Source: JAFTYO01 sp045644765
Lineage (GTDB): Bacteria; Pseudomonadota; Alphaproteobacteria; RF32; CAG-239
Reading direction: 5' to 3'
NCBI GenBank assembly: GCA_045644765.1
Contig: JAZRHM010000021.1
Span: forward strand, 1 to 11,586
Length of the DNA stretch: 11,586 nucleotides
This document shows, piece after piece, positions 1-5,991 of the stretch (position 1 is the first letter of the stretch; each line of letters starts with the position of its first letter). Both the position numbers and the translations under genes were made by a program. Under the pieces are notes generated by a model. It searched no databases. It was given only the letters and a program-made list of their open reading frames with translations, and was not told the DNA's origin.

Positions 1-1
1 A

Positions 2-97
2 TATTGTTTTTTGCCCGAAGACGACAGATTTGTTAGTTTTGTGAGCAAGTTACACTTAGCGAAACAAAACTTAAAAATCGGAGTGACCGATGTTTGA
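2..97 (+). CDS. Possible C-terminal end of a gene entering from the left edge
   Basis: One plus-strand frame is open from base 2 for 31 codons and stops at a TGA at 95-97, inside the palindrome at 91-108. The translation (…FLPEDDRFVSF…LKIGVTDV) has protein-like composition, whereas the other two plus frames stop early. If real, it is the last gene of the element lying to the left and ends about 15 bases before the tRNA-Ser remnant. I recognise no family. An open frame of this length is not rare by chance, so this is a weak call. Confidence 0.25.
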   Translation, partial: YCFLPEDDRFVSFVSKLHLAKQNLKIGVTDV

Positions 98-108
98 ATA
101 TTCAAACA
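91..108. repeat. Perfect 18-bp palindrome beside the tRNA-Ser remnant
   Basis: TGTTTGAAT is followed directly by its exact reverse complement ATTCAAACA. The site lies five bases before the tRNA-Ser 3' remnant and covers the stop codon of the open frame that enters from the left. The position suits a binding site for a recombinase, a directionality factor or a dimeric regulator. It could also be a short hairpin. The role is inferred from position only. Confidence 0.5.
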
Positions 109-112
109 AGAA

Positions 113-132
113 GAATCCCTATCTCTCCGCCA
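113..132 (+). other. tRNA-Ser 3'-end remnant (probable attachment site)
   Basis: GAATCCCTATCTCTCCGCCA matches the end of a bacterial tRNA-Ser: half of the T loop (G57 to T60), the 3' strand of the T stem, a seven-base acceptor strand TCTCTCC, a G discriminator as expected for serine tRNAs, and an encoded CCA. Upstream there is no T-stem 5' strand, anticodon arm or GGAGAGA acceptor partner, so this is not a complete tRNA. Tyrosine recombinases that use tRNA genes leave exactly such a 3' fragment at the far end of the inserted element, and the terminator follows in its natural place. The element and the intact tRNA-Ser would lie to the left of the window. Confidence 0.65.
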
Positions 133-136
133 ATAT

Positions 137-160
137 AAACACCCAAAAGGGTGTTTTTTT
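137..160 (+). terminator. Rho-independent terminator after the tRNA-Ser remnant
   Basis: AAACACCC, loop AAAA, GGGTGTTT, running into a T tract that ends at 160. It lies five bases after the CCA of the tRNA-Ser remnant and is probably the original tRNA-Ser terminator, left behind when the tRNA was displaced. On the minus strand the stem is followed only by TTTATATT, so it would be a weak terminator for the gene at 210-620. Confidence 0.75.
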
Positions 161-209
161 ATGGAGAGGAAGGTTTGACTGAAAGTATAAACTCAAACAC
201 ACATACTAT

Positions 210-620
210 CTAAGCATCTTGAAAAAATTTTTCAGATGCTTTTACAAAATCATCAAAATCTTCCGGTGTCATTTTTTCTTTAAGTTCAGATACAACTCTT
301 TGTGCAAATTCATCAAAATCGTCTTCAAAACCCAAATCATCTTTTAAATGGACCTCAACTTTATAAGAATAAATATCATCGTTATCTTTTTCTATAATTG
401 TGACATATTTAGATTGTTTTACTTTTTCTCTCATTATCGGTGCAATATTTTTAAGAGAAAAGAATTCTCTATTGTTGCGGTTCAGAATAGCTACATTTTT
501 TCCATCATAAACCAATTCACCTATCACAATATTACCTTTTTTTTCAATATCAGTGATAATAATTACACCCTGTTTATCAAATACAAAAACAGCATTTTTT
601 TCTATAACTTTAACTTGCAT
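210..620 (-). CDS. Hypothetical small soluble protein, second gene of the membrane operon
   Basis: A 136-residue protein with no signal peptide or membrane segment. I do not recognise its family. The first 60 residues alternate short hydrophobic and charged runs (VFVFDKQGVIIITD, GNIVIGELVYDG), which suggests a beta-rich N-terminal half. Residues from about 95 are acidic and probably helical (DDFDEFAQRVVSELKEKM, then FDDFVKASEKFF). Its ATG follows the stop of the upstream gene with no spacer (TAGATG). An AAGGAA motif lies inside the end of that gene, so translation is probably coupled and the two products may act together. Function is unknown; the coding call is secure from ORF quality and operon position. 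Confidence 0.8.
   Translation of the reverse strand: MQVKVIEKNAVFVFDKQGVIIITDIEKKGNIVIGELVYDGKNVAILNRNNREFFSLKNIAPIMREKVKQSKYVTIIEKDNDDIYSYKVEVHLKDDLGFEDDFDEFAQRVVSELKEKMTPEDFDDFVKASEKFFQDA
212..241 (-). other. Long inverted repeat covering the 3' end of the small hypothetical gene
   Basis: AAGCATCT (212-219) pairs with AGATGCTT (234-241). The inner GAAAAA and TTTTTC continue the stem across one unpaired base, giving about 14 pairs in all. It lies over the final codons and part of the stop codon. No T tract follows on the minus strand, so it is not a classical terminator. It could protect the mRNA 3' end or be a by-product of the A/T-rich codons for EKFF. Confidence 0.35.
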
Positions 621-1514
621 CTATCCCATTTCCTTTCCGCCATTTACAACCATATGATTAAGTTCTTTTGCGTTATCAGGGCTCATATTTTTAGCCAAAT
701 TAACAAGCCTTTCAATCACTTCTGTTGAATCGCATTTTTGGGCAAGTTTATAGGCATTATCCAACAAAACATATCTTTCTTTGTTATCTTGCAAATCTGG
801 TGCATCTGCATTGCTTTTTACAATACCACCCATTTCCGTCAGAAGTTTTTGTTTATAAAACTCGGGATGTTCGGTTTTAACGGTTTCTTCTAATTGTTGT
901 TTAACTCTATCTCTTTTCACCAATGGTCCCGCCATAGGCACCGAACCCACTCCCATACCAAAACACATACCTATACCCATACCGGCCAGCAAGTCCACAT
1001 CCAAATATTTCGCCAAAAAAGTACATCCGATACCAGCTCCCACTACTGCACCGACCGAAACAAAAGTTCCTGTTATATCACTTATTTTATCATATTTTTC
1101 TAATTTTTTTTCCAATTGAATTTGTTTTGCAGATTTTTCTTCTATAACAATATTCGGATTATTTTTTGCTTCTTCTCTTAAAGAAAGTGCTTCACGAACT
1201 CTTTTAATCTCTTTTTCAATTTTCTCTTCACGCTTTGCCACAATTAGCGTTGTAGCCACACCCAACACACTTACAACGCCGGATGCTGCAGAAGCTGCAA
1301 TACTTAACTTTGCAAGTTTAGAATTTAAACTAACACCCATAAACAATGCCGCACCGGAACCACTAACTATAGATGTACGATACCCCCACTCAAAGAGCTT
1401 TTCACACATTTTATGCTTTTTTTCTAATTTTTCCAAACGCTCTTTTGTATCATCTTTGTCAAGTAAGACAATTTTTTGAGGATTTGTCACAAGTTCAACA
1501 CTCTTTTCTTCCAT
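621..1514 (-). CDS. Hypothetical inner-membrane protein with two TM hairpins and coiled coils
   Basis: A 297-residue protein of unknown family. Predicted order: a charged N-terminal coiled coil (about 20-43, KERLEKLEKKHK), a first pair of hydrophobic segments (about 46-64 and 70-93) rich in Gly, Ala and Ser, a highly charged helix (about 94-142), a second pair (about 147-168 and 174-196) with glycine-zipper spacing (GAVVGAGIG, GMGIGMCFGMGVG), and a soluble helical C-terminal region (about 200-297). Lys/Arg runs flank the segments and suggest that the charged parts are cytoplasmic. AGGT lies seven bases before the ATG at 1514. It is the first gene of the operon with the 136-residue protein, behind a strong promoter. 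Glycine-rich TM hairpins occur in scaffolding and pore-forming proteins, but nothing here decides a function. Confidence 0.8.
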   Translation of the reverse strand: MEEKSVELVTNPQKIVLLDKDDTKERLEKLEKKHKMCEKLFEWGYRTSIVSGSGAALFMGVSLNSKLAKLSIAASAASGVVSVLGVATTLIVAKREEKIEKEIKRVREALSLREEAKNNPNIVIEEKSAKQIQLEKKLEKYDKISDITGTFVSVGAVVGAGIGCTFLAKYLDVDLLAGMGIGMCFGMGVGSVPMAGPLVKRDRVKQQLEETVKTEHPEFYKQKLLTEMGGIVKSNADAPDLQDNKERYVLLDNAYKLAQKCDSTEVIERLVNLAKNMSPDNAKELNHMVVNGGKEMG

Positions 1515-1540
1515 TTGTTTTACCTATCATTAAAAAGTAA

Positions 1541-1559
1541 ATTATATTTCAAATATAAT
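1541..1559. promoter_or_regulatory. Palindromic operator candidate over the -10 box of the membrane operon
   Basis: ATTATATTT, one central C, then AAATATAAT: a perfect 9-1-9 inverted repeat. It overlaps the -10 hexamer (1552-1557) and the expected start of transcription, where a dimeric repressor would block RNA polymerase. It is made almost only of A and T, so chance formation is possible. Confidence 0.4.
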
Positions 1560-1580
1560 CCAAATGTGGTGTTTTGTCAA
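1552..1580 (-). promoter_or_regulatory. Sigma-70-type promoter of the membrane operon
   Basis: On the minus strand a consensus -35 TTGACA (1580-1575) is followed after 17 bases by TATATT (1557-1552). The predicted start lies near 1545, about 30 bases before the ATG at 1514. Hexamer match and spacing are close to ideal, which suggests a strong promoter unless it is repressed through the overlapping palindrome. Confidence 0.7.
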
Positions 1581-1696
1581 TATTTAAATTTTAAGCACAT
1601 ATTGCAAAGATAACAACAAACCATATTTTTTTCAGCATGGTTTAATTTCTGATTTTCTGTCTCTTTGTAAAAAAATAATGACAATTTTAAAGCAAA

Positions 1697-1723
1697 TCCC
1701 CCTTGATAAACACACAAGGGGGA
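1697..1723 (-). terminator. Terminator-like stem after the cysteine-rich protein gene
   Basis: TCCCCCTTG (1697-1705) and CAAGGGGGA (1715-1723) form a perfect nine-pair GC-rich stem with a nine-base loop, 30 bases after the end of the cysteine-rich gene. The minus-strand sequence after the stem is ATTTGCTTTAAAATT, an imperfect U tract, so termination may be incomplete or Rho-assisted. The stem clearly separates two transcription units. Confidence 0.6.
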
Positions 1724-1752
1724 ATGCTAACTATGTTAAGATAATCTGACGA

Positions 1753-4560
1753 TTATTGTGTTTGCAAGAAACATTGTGTATAATATGGTCCGCCACAAAC
1801 TTCGCCAACCACCTTATCTTCCTGTTTAACATTATCACATTGACTTTCTTTAACAAGGTTTATTCTTTCACCGGTTGTTTCATCGTAGATTGCCGTAGGA
1901 GACTTACCTCCGCCACAGTCAGCAATATCTGATAAACATGCACCATAATAGTCACATCCGCCTTCTGTTTTTACCTTATAATATGTGTTGAGATCCACAC
2001 TTGTACCCTCATCAACAACCACCGGACATCCGGTGCTTTGTTTGTCGGCACATTTAACGTCTTTTTTGTAATAGTAACAACCTTCCGGTGCCTGATCTGC
2101 ATAATCAGCTGTAATATTAATGTATCCTTCCCGATTAGCTTCACTTCTATTAGTTGTTACAGTAACTCCAGCAAATTTTGGACAACATTTTGTAGAGGAA
2201 GCATCTGAATAATTGAAATATGTTGATCCTTCATCACACTTCAAATAGTAACAACCTAATTCATAATCATATGATGTTGACACATCGGTAAAACCATTAG
2301 CTTTAAGAATATTATAATCGCTCGTAGAGTTTACTGTTTTATGAACCCCGTTTCTTGATTTACAACACATACTTGTATCATTACCGTAGTAATATGAACC
2401 ACACCGAGTATACTCAAACTCTGATACGTTTTCACCAACCATTGTACATCTTCCAGTTTTTTGAGGCTCCCAATCTGAGGGGTACAAGCCACTTGTTGCA
2501 CAATATCCGGTTAATTCAGCTTCACAATCCTGAGCTATTCTACATTTCGTACCATTTTCAAGAGTAATTGTTCTATATTCATATTGATAAGAATTACCGT
2601 CCATATGCATTATACAGCTACCACTTGCAGAACCAACTGCATAACCAATTCCATGCTCTTGTGCATATAATTTACAATCATATTTTTCTTTGCTAACACA
2701 TCGTCCATCACAAAGAATTGAATCTCTGTTATATTTATTCTTAAAAACATCAAAAGTTACGCCATCACACATAGCTCTACTGCTATCTCCTGTATCGCAT
2801 ATCTGCAGTGTTTTAGCTTCTCCGTAAATATACTGAGTTGTGTCTAAACATAATCTATCATGAGAATAGTAATTATCTACAGTATCATCTACATTTCTAA
2901 AATATCCAAATTTTTTACCAAACTTTTCACACCCTTGTTTAACTTCTCCCGTAAATATAAAGGCTCTATCCGGATTAGTCTGTTTTCCTGTTTTATAACT
3001 TAACAGTGTACCATATGGTGTACCGGCTGCTGCTGATCCATTAGGAATTTCAAGTAAAACACAGCCACTCGGCACTTCTCCAACATGATTACATTCACAA
3101 TCTACAGTATAGTTCTTACCGCCACACTCTTCAATTCTTCCGTCTTCAGCATTTAAACATGTCCCTTCAATAGGCAATGCAGTGTTTCTGCCGTGAACCG
3201 GAGAATAATTACCCATACAATCAAGATCATCGCTTTCACAGGCGTGCATACGTGTTTTTCTTTCTGAAACATTATCAGATGGAACACCGAGAGGTAAACA
3301 GTTTGTCACTGCGTAATATCCGTTATTTAAATATTGCTGAGCCTCATCAACAGGTGTAACAAGCTCGCAATAGCCACCGTCGCTATAAAACCTTTGGTCA
3401 TTTAACGTAACTTTATAGCACATATTTTTAGCTTCACAACCGGTATAATATTTTCGCGGTGAGTTTAGACAGAAAATATGTTTTAAAATACCATCTTCGT
3501 TGTTGTTGCTGTCGCAATATTTATAACCTAAGCTTACACATTCTGGCTCACATCCTTCAACTTTTGAAGTTGTGCCATCTTTATCCGTATAATCTACACT
3601 ACAATTATCATCCTGACAGACAAAATCGCCTTCTTTGTCTGTAGGAATTGTGGTATCCAAATCTTTCAAATCTTGATCTTTTGAAAGCTGATAAACGTTT
3701 GTAGCACAACCTGACACAACCCAACAACTGTTAGTGTTTTGTTCACAAACAGAGTTTGCAACAGAACTTTCACAAGCAAGCTGTGTTTCATATTCACCAT
3801 TTTCTGTTACGCAACTTACCGTCGGACAAGCATCACAAGTTGCAACTCCGACGCAAGCATATGTTGTCCCCGGAATTGGAGTTGCTCCTTTACTACGTGT
3901 ACATCCACATTCACACTCTGCAGGACAATTACTCACTTCAGTTCGTGATACACGCTCAGTACCTTCAGGACATTCACAGCCTGTTCCACGCATGGTGGTA
4001 CTAACACCTTCTGTACATATACCCACAAGTGTTAACCCCCTGTTTTCACAATCTGCTTTGGTGAACGTATATATACGTTTGTCACATTCACAATATTTAG
4101 ATTTAACAACACCATTTTCTTCGCAAGTGTCATTAAAGGCTGAAGTAGATATAACGGTATTATTCGGACAAACTTTATATGATGAAGGACATCTCAAATC
4201 AGCTTCAGGACAACAATTTCCACATTCATATCCTGATGCACATGTGTACAAATCTCTATATCTTCTGTTTGAACCATCTTCAGGAATCAGTGCATCCATA
4301 TCCACAAAGCCTGCCTTACAGCCAAGCGGCTCATAATATATGCCGGTCGAATCTTCACAAGCAGCCTCATAGGCAATGCTTGGACATTGTTCATCTTCAG
4401 CAATCAAATGATCAGGACAATTTTGGCCCGGCTCAACAACAAGTGGTTTTTGTTGTCCGGCTTGACACTCTATATCAGCCAAAAAACAAACTCTGCCGTT
4501 TGCCGAACCGGCAACAAGCAAAGCTACAAAAAACAAGCTTAGTACGGGTATTTTTCTCAT
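1753..4560 (-). CDS. Large secreted cysteine-rich repeat protein
   Basis: A 935-residue protein with a type I signal peptide (MRKIP, hydrophobic LSLFFVALLVAG, likely cleavage near SANG at residue 22). The mature part has 76 cysteines, about 8 percent, many as C-C, C-x-C and C-x-x-C pairs, and is rich in Tyr, Asn, Gly and Thr. There is no other membrane segment, LPXTG motif or lipobox, so it is probably periplasmic, surface-bound or released, and disulfide-bonded. N-terminal units carry motifs such as GNCCPEADLRCPSSYKVCP and CECPEGTE. The end contains three related units (residues 732-775, 792-837 and 845-875), each ending in a C-Y-Y or C-D-Y-Y motif and a further Cys. GGGAGA lies six bases before the ATG. 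I recognise no catalytic domain or named family; a structural or adhesive role is speculation. It has its own promoter and sits alone between two operons. Confidence 0.85.
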   Translation of the reverse strand: MRKIPVLSLFFVALLVAGSANGRVCFLADIECQAGQQKPLVVEPGQNCPDHLIAEDEQCPSIAYEAACEDSTGIYYEPLGCKAGFVDMDALIPEDGSNRRYRDLYTCASGYECGNCCPEADLRCPSSYKVCPNNTVISTSAFNDTCEENGVVKSKYCECDKRIYTFTKADCENRGLTLVGICTEGVSTTMRGTGCECPEGTERVSRTEVSNCPAECECGCTRSKGATPIPGTTYACVGVATCDACPTVSCVTENGEYETQLACESSVANSVCEQNTNSCWVVSGCATNVYQLSKDQDLKDLDTTIPTDKEGDFVCQDDNCSVDYTDKDGTTSKVEGCEPECVSLGYKYCDSNNNEDGILKHIFCLNSPRKYYTGCEAKNMCYKVTLNDQRFYSDGGYCELVTPVDEAQQYLNNGYYAVTNCLPLGVPSDNVSERKTRMHACESDDLDCMGNYSPVHGRNTALPIEGTCLNAEDGRIEECGGKNYTVDCECNHVGEVPSGCVLLEIPNGSAAAGTPYGTLLSYKTGKQTNPDRAFIFTGEVKQGCEKFGKKFGYFRNVDDTVDNYYSHDRLCLDTTQYIYGEAKTLQICDTGDSSRAMCDGVTFDVFKNKYNRDSILCDGRCVSKEKYDCKLYAQEHGIGYAVGSASGSCIMHMDGNSYQYEYRTITLENGTKCRIAQDCEAELTGYCATSGLYPSDWEPQKTGRCTMVGENVSEFEYTRCGSYYYGNDTSMCCKSRNGVHKTVNSTSDYNILKANGFTDVSTSYDYELGCYYLKCDEGSTYFNYSDASSTKCCPKFAGVTVTTNRSEANREGYINITADYADQAPEGCYYYKKDVKCADKQSTGCPVVVDEGTSVDLNTYYKVKTEGGCDYYGACLSDIADCGGGKSPTAIYDETTGERINLVKESQCDNVKQEDKVVGEVCGGPYYTQCFLQTQ

Positions 4561-4578
4561 GATAATTCTCCCAAAATA

Positions 4579-4590
4579 TAAAGATCTTTA
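4579..4590. promoter_or_regulatory. 12-bp palindrome at the predicted transcription start of the cysteine-rich gene
   Basis: TAAAGATCTTTA is a perfect palindrome placed just after the -10 box (4597-4602), about 19 bases upstream of the ATG. The position fits an operator or a leader element. It is short, so chance is a fair alternative. Confidence 0.3.
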
Positions 4591-4596
4591 CGTTTT

Positions 4597-4625
4597 ATCG
4601 TAACACGCTTTTTAGCCGATGTCAA
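4597..4625 (-). promoter_or_regulatory. Promoter of the cysteine-rich protein gene
   Basis: On the minus strand, TTGACA (4625-4620) and TACGAT (4602-4597) are separated by 17 bases. The -35 box begins four bases after the trkA stop codon. The consensus -35 indicates independent transcription of the secreted protein, although I see no terminator between it and trkA, so read-through from the operon is also possible. Confidence 0.65.
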
Positions 4626-4628
4626 TGT

Positions 4629-5990
4629 CTAATAAGCAAAAATTTGTTCCATTTTTTTAATTGAAAAAGGATAAACATATATAATCAAAACATCATCCGT
4701 ATTCAACACTTCATCCGCAACCGAAAAAATTGGTTCCCCTTTCCTAACAATGGCGGCAAGTTTACATTTATCAGGCAAATGCAAATCTGACACTTTTTTA
4801 CCGGTTACAGGTTGGTCTTCTTTCAATTTTATTTCCCATATTTCGCCAAAACCTCGCCCAAGTGAATATGCATTGCTCAAACCGACCGTTCTGATGTCTT
4901 GCAAAATTTTTGAAATTGTAACAGAGGAGCGATCAATAATAATGTTGTCACCGATGTTGTCTATCAAGCTATCATAAGCTCTTGAATTTACCAGAGAAAC
5001 CGTTGAACATATATGGTTATGCTTGGCAAGCAACGATACAAGCAAATTGTCTTTATCTTGCTCTGTTACGGCAATGGTGATATCTGCGCTGTCAATGCCT
5101 GCATCTTTTAAGATAACATCACTCATCATCTCGCCGCTTATAATAATTGTTTGATCCAAATTATCAGCCAAATATGTTGCTGCCGTGGGATTATTCGTAA
5201 TAATTTTACAGCTTAATATATTGTCATTTTCTTCAAGTTTTTTTGCCAAATCATAAGCTATGGCGTTGCCGCCGAAAATCACAATATTTTCATTAAGTTT
5301 TTGTTCAACACCGAAATCGTGCATCAAAGAAATTATGTTTTCCCGACTTGCCAACAGATAAATTTCATCATCACATTTTAACACTTCATCAGGTTTAGGG
5401 TAAAAGTTTTGCCCTTGTCGCAAAATCTGTAAAATATGAAATGATGTGTCCTTAAAATTTTCGTATATGTCTGCAATGCTGAAATTATATAGCTGGCAGT
5501 TATTATTACACTTAAAACTAACCAAAAATAATTTGTCATCTGCTAACGGATATACCTCTTTAGATCCGGGTATGTCTATTACGCGCAGAATAGCTTCGGC
5601 TATTTCGTTGTCAGGAGATATAATTAAATCTATCGGCAGATTTTTTTCATTATACAGTGTATTCCACATTGGATTTAAAAAACAGTCTGAACCTATACGC
5701 GCAATTCTTTTCGGAACATTAAACAAACTATAAGCAACCTGACAAGCAACCAAATTTACTTCATCGTTTGATGTTGCTGCAATTAAGATATCAGATTTAT
5801 CTGCACCAATTTTTTCTTGCACATCAGGAGAAGAAATCGAGCCCAACACAGACTGAACGTCAAACTCTTTAGATATCTCATTTAAACGTTCTTGTCTTGT
5901 GTCAACCACAATGATGTCATTATTGCTTCGGCTTAAATAACCTATAATACTGCGTCCGACACTACCTGCACCACCAACTATGATTTTCAT
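4629..5990 (-). CDS. trkA: Trk potassium uptake regulatory subunit TrkA
   Basis: A 453-residue cytoplasmic NAD(H)-binding subunit that gates the TrkH/TrkG potassium channel; E. coli TrkA is about the same length. Order: RCK_N Rossmann domain with G-x-G-x-x-G (G7, G9, G12) and D30 after strand two, first RCK_C (about 140-225), second RCK_N (about 234-350), second RCK_C (about 380-453). The run DEVNLVACQVAYSLFNVP (from residue 76) is very close to the E. coli protein. The second Rossmann loop reads FGGNAIA, where two glycines of the nucleotide motif are replaced, so only the first site looks fully formed. An earlier in-frame ATG at 6029 lies inside dusB. The start at 5990 is preferred because GGGAGA lies six bases upstream, the Rossmann fold begins at once, and it follows the dusB stop with one base between. 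No trkH is in the window. Confidence 0.93.
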   Translation of the reverse strand: MKIIVGGAGSVGRSIIGYLSRSNNDIIVVDTRQERLNEISKEFDVQSVLGSISSPDVQEKIGADKSDILIAATSNDEVNLVACQVAYSLFNVPKRIARIGSDCFLNPMWNTLYNEKNLPIDLIISPDNEIAEAILRVIDIPGSKEVYPLADDKLFLVSFKCNNNCQLYNFSIADIYENFKDTSFHILQILRQGQNFYPKPDEVLKCDDEIYLLASRENIISLMHDFGVEQKLNENIVIFGGNAIAYDLAKKLEENDNILSCKIITNNPTAATYLADNLDQTIIISGEMMSDVILKDAGIDSADITIAVTEQDKDNLLVSLLAKHNHICSTVSLVNSRAYDSLIDNIGDNIIIDRSSVTISKILQDIRTVGLSNAYSLGRGFGEIWEIKLKEDQPVTGKKVSDLHLPDKCKLAAIVRKGEPIFSVADEVLNTDDVLIIYVYPFSIKKMEQIFAY

Positions 5991-5991
5991 T

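Noticed and set aside
163..186. GGAGAGG… resembling the 5' end of a tRNA-Ser after the remnant
   Set aside because: Only the first seven or so bases match; no D stem or anticodon arm follows, so it is probably chance.
1618..1643. Weak hairpin AAACCAT…ATGGTTT as a second terminator
   Set aside because: Short A/T-rich stem with a 12-base loop and no good U tract; the stem at 1697-1723 is the better candidate.
3734..4336. 200-codon open frame on the plus strand
   Set aside because: It is the antisense shadow of the cysteine-rich gene, whose signal peptide, ribosome site and promoter fix the true strand. The plus frame has no comparable start signal and a low-complexity translation.
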